In this document: piece after piece, positions 34,094 through 43,286 of the stretch
Numbering within the stretch: the stretch's first letter is position 1
Layout: the number at the start of each line of letters is the position of its first letter
Source of the DNA: Acidobacteriota bacterium
Lineage (GTDB): Bacteria; Acidobacteriota; Terriglobia; Acidiferrales; UBA7541
Assembly (NCBI GenBank): GCA_013289955.1
Contig: JABCYZ010000037.1
Span: 1 to 63,162 of the forward strand
Length of the DNA stretch: 63,162 bases
Direction: 5' to 3'
Made by a program: the position numbers and the translations under genes
The notes under the pieces: model-generated
Told to the model about the DNA's origin: nothing
The model's input: the letters and a program-made list of their open reading frames with translations, nothing else
The model's database searches: none

Positions 34094-36499
34094 TCAGGCC
34101 CGCAATTCGACGACCGTGATGGCTTTGCCGCCACGCTCTTCGGCCTCAAACGAGGTCCGGAGAACCAGCGGATGCGACTTCAGGAATTCTCCGAGCCCCT
34201 TCCGCAGCGCGCCGGTTCCGTGCCCATGAATAATGCGCACGCGCGTCTGGTTAGCCAGCGCGGCTTCGTCGAGATATTTATCCACGCGCTCGGTTGCTTC
34301 TTCGACGCGCATGCCAATCACGTTGATCTCGCCCGAGACCGAGCCTTCACTGGGTTGCGCGGCCACGGTGACGCTGCCACGCCCCGGCGACTGCAGGGAC
34401 GGGGCTTGCCCCGCCTGCTCGACGCCGGTGATCTCGTCGACGGCAACTTTCATGCGCAGCGGGCCGGCTTCGATTTCGGCCGCCGACCCGTCCAGCCGGC
34501 GAAAGATGACCGCCTTGCTGAAGCCGCGGACGCGAATGCGCGCGCCGGGTACCAGCGCGTCGGCGCGAACCGGTGCCTGGCTGGCCGAACCGGTGCCCAA
34601 ATCGGCTTGTGAACCCGAGATGGTCTCGAGCAACGCGGCGTTGAGCTCTTCGCGGGCTTCGCTGCGAATGTCTGTGCCCTTGCGCCGCGCGGTTTTTTCG
34701 AGCGAGGCGCGCAGTTCGCGTTCTTTCACGGATTCGATGAGGCGAGCGACGTTTTCATCGAAACGTTTCTGCATCTCGGCGAACTGCCTTTCGAGTTCAA
34801 TGATGCGCTTCTGCTGGCGTCCGACCCACTCCGTGCGCAGCTTTTCGCGTTCTTCTAGGAGAGCGTGCCGCTCCCTGGCCATCTGCTGTTGCATGCGGTC
34901 GAGTTCATCGCGGCTGCGATGCAAGTAGGCAATCAAGTCGGCAGCTTCGCGGGATTCCGGCGTCAGCAACGAGCGCGCTCGTTCGATGACGGACGGCAGA
35001 AGGCCCAGCCGTTGCGCAATCGCGATTCCGCTCGATCCGCCAGGCACGCCGACCATCAACCGGTACGTTGGCCGCAAATTTACATCGTCAAATTCGACGG
35101 CGGCGTTCACAACGCCGGGGGTCGTCGAAGCATAGGCCTTCAATCGGTCGTGATGGGTCGTGGCCAGCACGATGCAATTCTTGGCGCGAAATTCATCGAG
35201 CAGCGCCACGGCAAGCGCCGCGCCTTCCTCCGGCGCCGTTCCGGTGCCCATTTCGTCGACCAGTGCCAGCGATTCTGGCGTCAGGAGATCGAGCATGGAC
35301 TTCAAATTCAACATGTGCGCCGAAAACGTCGAGAGGTCCGCGGCGATGGACTGTTCGTCGCCGATATCCACGAGCACGCGGTCAAAAACCGGCAGCACCG
35401 CGCTCTGCGCCGCCACCGGGATGCCCGATTGCGCGGACAGCGCCGCGAGTCCCGTCGTCTTCAGCGCGACGGTCTTGCCGCCGGTGTTCGGTCCGCTGAT
35501 GACCAGAACCTTTTCCGCGCCGCCCAGCGCGAGTGTCATCGGCACGACCCGGCGATCTTCGCGGCGCAGCTTGTCTTCAAGCACCGGGTGCCGGGCCGCC
35601 ACGAGTTTTAAGTCGCCCGCGTCAGAAAATTCCGGCATCGCCGCATCAAAATCGCGCGCAAAGCGCCCGCGAGCGAAAACGCTGTCGAGCTCCGCGATTG
35701 TCCCGGCTGCCGCGCGCAGCGGTTCCTGAACGACCTGCAAGCGCTCCGTAAGTCCGCGCAAGATCCGGAGAATCTCCGCCGCTTCGTCCTCGGAAAACTG
35801 CGTGAGTTCGTTGTTCGCTTCGACCGTTTCAAGCGGTTCGAGGAAAACGGTCTGTCCTGTTCCGCTCGCTCCATGCACAATTCCCGGAACGCTCCGCCGG
35901 TTTTCCGAACGAACGGGAATCACGAACCGTTCGTTGCGCAGCGTGACGTAATCCTCTCCGGCTTCCGCGTTGCGGGAGCGGAGAATCTGCTTGAGCGTTT
36001 TCTGAATCGACTCGCGTGTCTGGGCGATGCTCAGGCGGATGCGGCGCAGCGTGGACGATGCATCGTCGCTGATCTCGCCATTCGGCAGCACACACCGCCG
36101 GATCGCCGTAAGCGCCTCGCGGAAATCTCCGAGCGAAGCCGCCCGCGCAGCCAGCAGCGGAAATTTCGCCGCCGCCTCCCTCGATTGGCCGCGCAACCAC
36201 GCGGCAGTCTCAAGCAGGGAGGCCGCCTCCAAGAATTCCCCGGCTTCGAGAACAATCCCCGGCCCCTCCAGTTTTTCAAGCCATCCCTCGGGATCGGCCA
36301 GCCCGCCGAACCCCAATTCGCCGCCACGCAGCCATTCCCGCGCCTCGCCGATCAAGGCAAACGCGGCTTCGAGCGCCCCCCGGTCCGTCCCGAACTCGAG
36401 AGCATCCACCGCACGCCGCCCCGGCGCACACGTCGTCCGCAGCCGCAGCAATTCGCGCAGCTTGTCGAATTCGAGTACGTCTTCTGCCGTCCGCGACAT
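34094..36499 (-). CDS. mutS2: MutS2, ribosome rescue/recombination ATPase
   Basis: 801 residues. MutS-type core with Walker A GPNTGGKT (336-343), LVDEMGTGTAPEEGAALAVA in the Walker B region, and ATTHHDRLKAYAST. A long coiled coil (DELDRMQQQMARERHALLEE) and a KOW-like segment lead to a C-terminal Smr endonuclease domain (IGMRVEEATERVDKYLDEAA; VRIIHGHGTGALRKGL). MutS2 suppresses recombination and splits collided ribosomes. ATG 36497-36499 chosen because AAGGA precedes it and it begins the conserved part; the frame continues to 36571. Confidence 0.96.
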   Translation of the reverse strand: MSRTAEDVLEFDKLRELLRLRTTCAPGRRAVDALEFGTDRGALEAAFALIGEAREWLRGGELGFGGLADPEGWLEKLEGPGIVLEAGEFLEAASLLETAAWLRGQSREAAAKFPLLAARAASLGDFREALTAIRRCVLPNGEISDDASSTLRRIRLSIAQTRESIQKTLKQILRSRNAEAGEDYVTLRNERFVIPVRSENRRSVPGIVHGASGTGQTVFLEPLETVEANNELTQFSEDEAAEILRILRGLTERLQVVQEPLRAAAGTIAELDSVFARGRFARDFDAAMPEFSDAGDLKLVAARHPVLEDKLRREDRRVVPMTLALGGAEKVLVISGPNTGGKTVALKTTGLAALSAQSGIPVAAQSAVLPVFDRVLVDIGDEQSIAADLSTFSAHMLNLKSMLDLLTPESLALVDEMGTGTAPEEGAALAVALLDEFRAKNCIVLATTHHDRLKAYASTTPGVVNAAVEFDDVNLRPTYRLMVGVPGGSSGIAIAQRLGLLPSVIERARSLLTPESREAADLIAYLHRSRDELDRMQQQMARERHALLEEREKLRTEWVGRQQKRIIELERQFAEMQKRFDENVARLIESVKERELRASLEKTARRKGTDIRSEAREELNAALLETISGSQADLGTGSASQAPVRADALVPGARIRVRGFSKAVIFRRLDGSAAEIEAGPLRMKVAVDEITGVEQAGQAPSLQSPGRGSVTVAAQPSEGSVSGEINVIGMRVEEATERVDKYLDEAALANQTRVRIIHGHGTGALRKGLGEFLKSHPLVLRTSFEAEERGGKAITVVELRA

Positions 36500-36604
36500 G
36501 TGTCCTTGCTTTTCGCGTAGTATGAGGGACTTTCCCTCGTCATGACAAACGGCCCGAGAGAATTGCGGCATCCGGCTGCCGCGGACCGGGAGAGAGGGAG
36601 GACT

Positions 36605-38251
36605 TCATTTCTGTTTGGCGGGCTCGCGCGCAGGGGCAGGCGCGGGTGTCGCGGGTGCAGCGTCAAATTCTTCGATCATCGCGATACACAGTCCGTTCAG
36701 CGCATCGGCGGCTTCGTGATTCTTTCCACCCTGGTTGTTGCTCAGGAAAGAAAAAATCAGGCGCCGGCCGTCCGGCGTTTCCGCAAAACCTGAAAGCGTT
36801 CTGACGTGTTCGACCGATCCGGTCTTCGCGTGAATCCTCCCGGCCGCTATCGTGTTTTTCATGCGGTCCTGGAGCGAGCCGTCCACCCCGGCCACGGGCA
36901 GCGACGCGAAGTAGGGAGCGAACCACGTCTGCGCCTCTGCATACCTCAGCAAGGTCACGATAGCGCGCGGCGTGACCAGGTCGTGCCGCGAGAGTCCCGA
37001 GCCGTCCGTCTGGATCACATCGTCCGGCGCGATCCCCGCGGCGGCGTAAAAATCCTGCGGAGTTTTCAGCATCTCTTCCGGAGTGTTCCAGACGCCGTTT
37101 TGCCGCGCGGCGGTTCGCAGCAACATTTCCGTGTGCAGATTCTGGCTGATTTTGTTGATGAGCTTTACGGAATCGCCGAGCGGCACGGACACATGCTCTG
37201 CAAGAATGGTGCGCGGAGTCGCATCCGCCTCGGCAACATGAACGGCCCGCACTTTTCCATCGAGCTTCACGCCGCGCTCGGCCAGCAAACCCGCAAGGAC
37301 AAACGCCGCGTGCTGCGCCGGTTCTTCAATCGCCAGGACCAGCTTGCGCGGCACGCCTTTGGCCGGCATAGTGCCGCGGACGACGACGAGATTCGCGCCC
37401 GGCTCGCGCGTGAGAGTCAAATCGGATTTCAAACCCGGCGTCGCTGTCGTCACATCGTTCTCGAGCGTAAAGTCCGGCGTCAGGGGAGCAACCGATGCCT
37501 CGACCGGATCTCCCGTTTTTTCGCCCGGCGTGAGCGTCACTGTCACGGTGTTGTCGTCGACGACGATTGCGGAAATGGCTGCGCCGTACTCCCAGACCAT
37601 GTCGTCGATTTCCCAGCCATTCGGATAGCGCTCGCGCGGGAAGTAGCTGTCGTCGCCGACCAGATCGCCCGAAATCTCCTTCACGCCGCGCGCCACCAGA
37701 GAGTCGGCCAATTCGGTCAGCACTTTTTCGGGCGGCCCGTCGAACTCCTCTTTCAGATCGTAGGGGAATCTGCGGTTTGAGAGATTCGGATCGCCGCGCC
37801 CCACCAGCACCGCGTCGCCAGCGAGTTTGCCGTCCGCCGAGATCGTGCCTCGCGTTTCAAGAGTGGTGTGAAATCTGTAGTCCGGCCCGAGCCTGGCCAG
37901 CGCCAGTGCGGTCGTAAAAAGTTTCATGTTCGAGGCCGGAACAAAATAGCTGTCGGCGTTCTTCTCAAAGAGCGTAGCTCCGGTTTGCGCATCAACGATC
38001 AGCAGCCCCCAGTCACCTTTGCCGGAAGGCCCAGCGCCAAGCAGCGTCTCCGCCAGCACACCAAAGCGCGCCGTTGCCCGAGCCGGGTTCGGGGAGTGCT
38101 CTTCCCGATTGCCGTCATGCTTTGCCGCGCAGCAGGCTTGGCCTTCTGCCGGGGTTGTTTGCGCATGGCTGGCGGTTGCCGCCAGAGAAGATAGAACCAA
38201 TGCCACAACCCATTCCGGCGCCCGCCGTCCCGACGCTTTAGCTGAGCCCAT
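36605..38251 (-). CDS. dacB: D-alanyl-D-alanine carboxypeptidase/endopeptidase (PBP4, S13 family)
   Basis: About 548 residues, exported (signal peptide WVVALVLSSLAATASHAQ). Penicillin-binding motifs: SNMK (Ser107 nucleophile, Lys110), SQN in NKISQNLHTEMLLRT, and KTG in HAKTGSVEHVRTL. DGSGLSRHDLVTPRA is also typical. Trims peptidoglycan cross-links. ATG 38249-38251 precedes the signal peptide; the open frame extends beyond. It follows mutS2's start with 105 nt between. Confidence 0.95.
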   Translation of the reverse strand: MGSAKASGRRAPEWVVALVLSSLAATASHAQTTPAEGQACCAAKHDGNREEHSPNPARATARFGVLAETLLGAGPSGKGDWGLLIVDAQTGATLFEKNADSYFVPASNMKLFTTALALARLGPDYRFHTTLETRGTISADGKLAGDAVLVGRGDPNLSNRRFPYDLKEEFDGPPEKVLTELADSLVARGVKEISGDLVGDDSYFPRERYPNGWEIDDMVWEYGAAISAIVVDDNTVTVTLTPGEKTGDPVEASVAPLTPDFTLENDVTTATPGLKSDLTLTREPGANLVVVRGTMPAKGVPRKLVLAIEEPAQHAAFVLAGLLAERGVKLDGKVRAVHVAEADATPRTILAEHVSVPLGDSVKLINKISQNLHTEMLLRTAARQNGVWNTPEEMLKTPQDFYAAAGIAPDDVIQTDGSGLSRHDLVTPRAIVTLLRYAEAQTWFAPYFASLPVAGVDGSLQDRMKNTIAAGRIHAKTGSVEHVRTLSGFAETPDGRRLIFSFLSNNQGGKNHEAADALNGLCIAMIEEFDAAPATPAPAPAREPAKQK

Positions 38252-38437
38252 GTTTCGCCTGCCTTGAAACCGCCCGAGATAAAAGTATAGTCGAAACCCC
38301 GCGCAACATTTTCCCGGCGGGGCGCATCTCCTCCTATGTGGCACGGTAGCGGAGTCGGCCCCCATAAACTGCAGGTTGCGCGCGAACCTTTAGCAACCTA
38401 TGATTAGCAAGCCCAGTAAATTTCAGCGAGGTGAAAT

Positions 38438-39151
38438 TTGATTAAGCGAATTAGCTCCTGTCTCATGGCGCTGGCGATGATCGCCCCGGCGCTGCTCTCT
38501 CAAGACAAAGAAGCCGACCGGCTCGACAATTGCGGCACAGTGATCAAGGAAATTATGGATATTCCCGATGACATTCCTCAGGATCTCATCGACAAAGCCG
38601 AATGCGTGATCGTTTATCCTTCGGTCCTGAAAGCCGCTTTTGTGGTTGGCGGCAGCTACGGCCGGGGCGCGATGACCTGCCGCACCGGCGAGCACTACAC
38701 CGGCCCCTGGAGCGCACCTTCGATGATGGCACTAGAAGGCGGGAGCATCGGCTTCCAGATCGGCGGGCAGGCCACGGATTTCGTCCTTCTGGTGATGAAC
38801 CCGCGCGGAGCACACTCCATTCTGAGGAGCAAGGTGAAGCTCGGCGCAGACGCTTCCGTTGCCGCCGGTCCAAAGGGCCGGACAGCGGATGCCTCGACAG
38901 ATGCCACCCTGCGCGCCGAGGTGCTGAGCTATTCGCGCTCGCGGGGCCTGTTTGCGGGGGTCTCGCTCGAGGGCTCCACGGTTCGCCCCGACAATGACGC
39001 CAACGAGCGTGTCTACGCAAAAAAGGTGACCGCCGAGGAGATTATTTTCAGGGGCGCGGTGGCCGTACCTCCGCCAGGACAAAAATTGATCGCCTACCTC
39101 AACCGCAAGTCTCCGAAGAACACCTCCGATCCCAATTCCTTGAAGGAATAG
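38438..39151 (+). CDS. YSC84/SYLF-domain secreted protein
   Basis: 237 residues with a signal peptide (LMALAMIAPALLSQ). The SYLF lipid-binding domain is clear: ECVIVYPSVLKAAFVVGGSY, GSIGFQIGGQATDFVLLVMN, LGADASVAAGPKGR and RSRGLFAGVSLEGS. The start is a TTG at 38438 with GAGGTG just upstream. A strong intrinsic terminator follows. Alone in its transcript. Confidence 0.92.
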   Translation: MIKRISSCLMALAMIAPALLSQDKEADRLDNCGTVIKEIMDIPDDIPQDLIDKAECVIVYPSVLKAAFVVGGSYGRGAMTCRTGEHYTGPWSAPSMMALEGGSIGFQIGGQATDFVLLVMNPRGAHSILRSKVKLGADASVAAGPKGRTADASTDATLRAEVLSYSRSRGLFAGVSLEGSTVRPDNDANERVYAKKVTAEEIIFRGAVAVPPPGQKLIAYLNRKSPKNTSDPNSLKE

Positions 39152-39174
39152 CCCATATCGAAAAGGAAGTCCCG

Positions 39175-39209
39175 AGGGCCCTGGCGACTGCCGGGGCCTT
39201 CTTTTTTTC
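39175..39209 (+). terminator. Intrinsic terminator after the YSC84 gene
   Basis: A ten-pair stem (39175-39184 with 39191-39200, two G-U pairs) with a CGACTG loop, followed by CTTTTTTTC. Strong by eye. Confidence 0.9.
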
Positions 39210-39237
39210 TGAAGCCGAGGCGGAGCGCAGTCTGGAC

Positions 39238-39266
39238 TTGACACGGAAATATTTCTGACCTACAGT
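39238..39266 (+). promoter_or_regulatory. Strong sigma-70-type promoter of the TetR-efflux operon
   Basis: TTGACA at 39238-39243 (perfect -35), 17-bp spacer, TACAGT at 39261-39266 (-10). It ends 12 nt before the tetR ATG. An inverted repeat TGACC (39256-39260) / GGTCA (39281-39285) straddles the start and may be an operator, but its 20-nt centre is unusual. Confidence 0.8.
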
Positions 39267-39278
39267 CATTTATGAACA

Positions 39279-40007
39279 ATGGTCAAAAAGACGCCATCAA
39301 AATCCCGGAAAGCGCGCCATCGGCTGGCGCGTCCCGCGCATGGCCGCCGCGAACGCCGCAGCGCGGAAACCCGCGAGCGGCTGTTTCGCTCCGCTCTCGA
39401 TCTCTTTGCCAGAAAAGGGTTTACAGAGACGACGGTCGGGGACATCACTGAAGCCGCGGACGTCGGCAAGGGCACTTTTTTTAACTACTTTCCGAGCAAG
39501 GACCACATCCTCCTGGCTTTTGGGGAAATGCAACTCAGAAAGCTTCAGCTCGCGGTCGAGGAAGCCCGCCGCACGGGCGAGCCCATGCCCGAGTTCCTGC
39601 GGTCTCTCGGTGTGCGCATGACCGAGGAGCCTATCCGCAATCCCGGAGTTATCCGCACGCTGCTGCAGGCGTATCTGTCAACGACCGCCGTGCGTGAAGG
39701 GATGCTTGATCTGCAAAAGCGCGTGCAGGCGCTGCATACGGAGATTGTGCAGCTGGGGCAGGATCGCGGAGAAATTCGGAAAGACCTGCCGGCGGCCGAA
39801 ATCGCGCACGTTTTCCGTCAGACCATTTTCGGAACGCTCCTATTCTGGTCGCTCTACGGCGACGCGACGCTGCATCCGCGCATGGAGTCGGCTTTCAACG
39901 TGCTTTGGTCCGGACTGGCCCCGCGGAATCGGGGCGCTGAGCCGGCGGAAGCCCCGCACGGGGAAGCAATGGCTCCTGGCGTTCCGCTTTTTACTTGTGG
40001 AGATTAA
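39279..40007 (+). CDS. TetR-family transcriptional regulator
   Basis: 242 residues. After a basic N-terminus the DNA-binding domain reads LFRSALDLFARKGFTETTVG, DITEAADVGKGTFFNYFPSK, the classic TetR helix-turn-helix (residues about 36-75). The C-terminal ligand domain is variable. First gene of an operon with HlyD-type, ATPase and permease genes, 4 nt before the next start, so it likely represses its own efflux operon in the absence of ligand. Confidence 0.92.
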   Translation: MVKKTPSKSRKARHRLARPAHGRRERRSAETRERLFRSALDLFARKGFTETTVGDITEAADVGKGTFFNYFPSKDHILLAFGEMQLRKLQLAVEEARRTGEPMPEFLRSLGVRMTEEPIRNPGVIRTLLQAYLSTTAVREGMLDLQKRVQALHTEIVQLGQDRGEIRKDLPAAEIAHVFRQTIFGTLLFWSLYGDATLHPRMESAFNVLWSGLAPRNRGAEPAEAPHGEAMAPGVPLFTCGD

Positions 40008-40011
40008 TTTT

Positions 40012-41109
40012 ATGAGTCGCAAGCGGATTTTCCTCGTAATCCTCGTCGCCGTCATTCTGGGCGGCACGACGGTTTACGCCACGTGGTTTCGGCGCGATAA
40101 CGCGCTGGAAGGCTCGGGCACGGTAGAAGCACGCGACATCCGCGTCGGCTCGAAGGTAGGAGGGCGGATCGACAAGGTTCTGGTGCGCGAAGGCGATCGG
40201 GTCGAGCCTGGCCAGACTTTGATCGCGTTCGACGACCGGGAATTGCTGGCCTCGCTCGAGCAGTCCCGGGCGGCGGCCGAAAAGGCGCGGCGCGGGTATC
40301 GGCCGGAGGAAATCGCCGAAGCGCGTGCCGCCGCCGCCGGAGCCAAGGCCGACTATCTGCTGCGCTTGAACGGCTACCGCAAAGAGGATGTCGCCGCGGC
40401 GAAATCCGAAGTCGAACGCGCTACCGCCGACGAAGTCCGCGCGCGGCTGGATTTCCAGCGTTACGACGCGCTGGCCCAGAAGGATCTCGTCTCGAAACAG
40501 CAGCGCGACACGGCCGAGGCCAACTGGAAGATGGCGCTGGCGCAGCAGCAGAACTTCCAGCACAAGCTCGACGAGCTCGAGCGCGGCTACCGTCCGGAAG
40601 AAATCGCCTCCGCCGAAGCGCATTACCACGAAACACTGGCTACGCTCGAGAAATTCGAGCGCGGCAATCGGCCGGAGGACGTCGAGCTGGCCAAAGCGGC
40701 CTACGCTTACGACGAAGCGAGGTTCCGCGAACGCCAGGTCACGGCACCTTCGGCGGCGGTCGTCGAGGTTCTCGACGTCCGCCCGGGAGACATCATTGCG
40801 CCGAACACGCCAGTGGCGACGCTCCTCGAACGGGACCAGATCTATGTGCGCATCTACATTCCGGAGACGGAGCTGGGCCGCGTCGGGGTGGGGCAGAAGG
40901 CGGAGGTGCGCGTCGATTCTTTTCCGAAAACGGTGTTTGACGGCGTCGTCGAACAGATCAATCAGCAGGCGGAATTTCTGCCACGCAATGTCCAGACGCG
41001 CGAAGAGCGCGTTCATCAGGTTTTCGGAGTGAAAATCCGCATAAACGATCCCGCGGGTCACGTTCTGGCGGGAATGGCCGCGGACGTGAAACTGAAAGCG
41101 GGAAACTGA
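40012..41109 (+). CDS. HlyD-family membrane fusion protein of an ABC efflux pump
   Basis: 365 residues. One N-terminal helix (RIFLVILVAVILGGTTVYA), a lipoyl/barrel-sandwich half (VGSKVGGRIDKVLVREGDRV), a long helical hairpin and the second half VVEVLDVRPGDIIAPNTPVA. The hairpin carries three repeats opening with the pattern GYRPEEIAEA, GYRPEEIASA and GNRPEDVELA. ATG 40012 has GGAG 9 nt upstream; the longer frame back to 39694 overlaps tetR and is a shadow. It links the inner-membrane ABC pump to the periplasm or an outer-membrane duct. Confidence 0.93.
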   Translation: MSRKRIFLVILVAVILGGTTVYATWFRRDNALEGSGTVEARDIRVGSKVGGRIDKVLVREGDRVEPGQTLIAFDDRELLASLEQSRAAAEKARRGYRPEEIAEARAAAAGAKADYLLRLNGYRKEDVAAAKSEVERATADEVRARLDFQRYDALAQKDLVSKQQRDTAEANWKMALAQQQNFQHKLDELERGYRPEEIASAEAHYHETLATLEKFERGNRPEDVELAKAAYAYDEARFRERQVTAPSAAVVEVLDVRPGDIIAPNTPVATLLERDQIYVRIYIPETELGRVGVGQKAEVRVDSFPKTVFDGVVEQINQQAEFLPRNVQTREERVHQVFGVKIRINDPAGHVLAGMAADVKLKAGN

Positions 41110-41112
41110 TCC

Positions 41113-42096
41113 GTGGTTACCACCCCGCAGAATCCTTCCGGACCTGCCATCTCCGCCGAACATCTTGTGCGCCGTTTCGGACAGGTTACCGCCGTCAATG
41201 ACGTGAGCTTCCGCGTGGAAAAAGGCGAAATTTTCGGATTTCTCGGCCCTAACGGCAGCGGCAAGACAACCGTGATCAAAATGCTTACCGGGCTTTTGCC
41301 GCTCAGCAGCGGCTCCGCTTATGTAGAGGGACTGGACGTCCGCGTGGATTCCGAACTTGTCCGCGAGCGTATCGGGTACATGTCACAAAATTACAGTCTC
41401 TATCATGACCTGACGGTCGCGGAGAACTTGCAGTTCTATGGCCGCATCTACAGCCTCGATGCGGCTCGCCTAAAGCGCCGCATCGAAGAAGTTGTCCAGC
41501 TCAACGGCCTCGCTCCCTATATGAACCGCTTGTCCGCACAGCTCTCGGGCGGCTGGAAACAACGGCTGGCCCTCGGCTGCGCCATGCTTCACGAGCCCAA
41601 GCTTCTCTTTCTCGACGAGCCTACGGCGGGAATCGATCCCGTAGCGCGACGTCAGCTCTGGGATCTCCTTTTTGAACTCTCCGGACACGGCATCACTTTC
41701 TTCGTCACCACCCACTACATGGACGAGGCCGAGCGCTGCAGCCACGTGGCCTATATTTATTACGGCAAGATCATCGCCGATGGCACGCCAAACACGCTTC
41801 GCGAATTGCCGGACGTCCAGCCGCAGGGAACGATACGCGTCGAAATTACGACTCCCGAAGTCACACGCGCGCTGCGCTTCGCAAGACAGGTCCCCGGCAT
41901 CCGTAGCGCCACAATTTTTGGCCAGTCCATCCATGCTCTTATCGATGACCACCTCGATCTCCAAGTTCTAGAGGAACAGCTTCTGAAAAACGGCATTGCC
42001 GTCGCCGAAATTCGGCCGCTCGCCCCAAGCCTCGAGGACGTCTTCGTCGAACTCACCTATAAACATCAGGCTCTTTTGGAGGCCTCGCGTGCCTGA
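41113..42096 (+). CDS. ABC efflux ATP-binding protein
   Basis: 327 residues. Walker A GPNGSGKTT (45-53), signature LSGGWKQRLALGCAML, Walker B LLFLDEPTAGIDPVARRQ, H-loop VTTHYMDEAERC. The C-terminal extension (LRELPDVQPQGTIRVEITTP) is typical of drug/lipid exporters such as YbhF. GTG start. Its stop overlaps the permease start by 8 nt. Confidence 0.94.
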   Translation: MVTTPQNPSGPAISAEHLVRRFGQVTAVNDVSFRVEKGEIFGFLGPNGSGKTTVIKMLTGLLPLSSGSAYVEGLDVRVDSELVRERIGYMSQNYSLYHDLTVAENLQFYGRIYSLDAARLKRRIEEVVQLNGLAPYMNRLSAQLSGGWKQRLALGCAMLHEPKLLFLDEPTAGIDPVARRQLWDLLFELSGHGITFFVTTHYMDEAERCSHVAYIYYGKIIADGTPNTLRELPDVQPQGTIRVEITTPEVTRALRFARQVPGIRSATIFGQSIHALIDDHLDLQVLEEQLLKNGIAVAEIRPLAPSLEDVFVELTYKHQALLEASRA

Positions 42097-43210
42097 CTTG
42101 TTCCGCGGTTTCGGCGCCGTTTTCTACAAGGAGGTTCTGCACGTCCGGCGGGACGCGGGAACCCTTTTTTTCTCCCTAACCATGCCCTTGCTGCAATTGT
42201 TTCTTCTGGGTTTCGGCATCGACACAAACATCCGTCAGATCAATACCGTCGTCTATAACGCCGACGGCCGGCGCGAAAGCCGGGAGTTGCTCGACCGCCT
42301 GAAAAACTCGGATACCTTCCATATCATCCGCTACGTCGAGAATGACCACGACCTGAACGATATGATCATCGCCGGCAAAACGCGCGTGGGCATCAAGATT
42401 CCCGTCGACTATTCGGATCGCCTGATCCACAACATGAGCGCGCAGGTGCTGGTCCTGATCGACGGCTCGGACTCTTCCGTGGCCGGCCAGGCCATTAACG
42501 TCACCAATGCCATCGGACTGGACGAATCTCTCCGCCGCGTCCTCGAGGATCGCGCCGCGTTCGCTGTCGATATGCGGCCCAAGCTCCTGTTCAATCCGGA
42601 CTCCCGCTCCGCGAATTTCTTTCTTCCCGGCCTCACCGCAATCATGCTCCTGAACGTCACCACGTTCCTGACGGCCTTCTCGATCGTCCGCGAAAAAGAG
42701 CGTGGCACGCTCGAGCAGCTCTTCGTTACGCCCGTCCGTCCTTTCGGGCTGCTTCTCGGCAAGCTGTTGCCCTACCTGGGCATCGGCTTTTTCGAGCTCA
42801 GCCTGATTCTCTTCTTCATGCGCTTCGTCTTTCTTGTTCCCATCCACGGCAGCGTCCTGCTGCTTTTCATTCTTTCGATGCCTTATCTCTTCGCGGCCCT
42901 CTCGCTCGGAATCCTCATTTCCAGCAAAGCAAAATCGCAAGCCGAGGCCATGCAACTCGCGTTTCTACCCATTCTTCCGAGCGTTTTCTTTTCGGGGTAC
43001 ATCTTCCCGCGCGAAACCATGCCCGCGCTTTTCTATCCGATCAGCTACCTGATTCCTGCCACTTATTTCATCAACATCACTCGCGGCATCATCCTTCGCG
43101 GGGCCGGCATCAAGCATCTCTGGACCGACGGCCTGGCGCTTTTCATTATCGGTACACTGCTCCTGGTCATTGCTGCCCGGCGTTTCCGCAACAAAGTCAT
43201 CATGGCCTAG
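42089..43210 (+). CDS. ABC-2-type efflux permease
   Basis: 373 residues with the YbhS/YbhR-like plan: first helix (LFFSLTMPLLQLFLLGFGID), a large periplasmic domain with VVYNADGRRESRELLDRL, and five or more C-terminal helices including GTLEQLFVTPVRPFGLLLGK and PVVFFSGYIFPRETMPA-like text. GTG start at 42089 with GGAGG 6 nt upstream, inside the end of the ATPase gene; the frame further upstream is a shadow. Only one permease is encoded, so it probably homodimerises. Confidence 0.92.
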   Translation: MPDLFRGFGAVFYKEVLHVRRDAGTLFFSLTMPLLQLFLLGFGIDTNIRQINTVVYNADGRRESRELLDRLKNSDTFHIIRYVENDHDLNDMIIAGKTRVGIKIPVDYSDRLIHNMSAQVLVLIDGSDSSVAGQAINVTNAIGLDESLRRVLEDRAAFAVDMRPKLLFNPDSRSANFFLPGLTAIMLLNVTTFLTAFSIVREKERGTLEQLFVTPVRPFGLLLGKLLPYLGIGFFELSLILFFMRFVFLVPIHGSVLLLFILSMPYLFAALSLGILISSKAKSQAEAMQLAFLPILPSVFFSGYIFPRETMPALFYPISYLIPATYFINITRGIILRGAGIKHLWTDGLALFIIGTLLLVIAARRFRNKVIMA

Positions 43211-43286
43211 CGCGAATATCGTCTTGCTCTGCTGAACCGTCGCGCACTACTATCGGCGTTCCGGTCCGGAGCCGAGGAAATCGTCC

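Noticed and set aside
39694..40011. Frame continuing upstream of the HlyD gene
   Set aside because: Overlaps tetR in another frame; ATG 40012 has a ribosome site and the membrane helix.
41996..42088. Frame upstream of the ABC permease GTG
   Set aside because: Inside the ATPase gene; GGAGG marks the GTG at 42089 as the true start.
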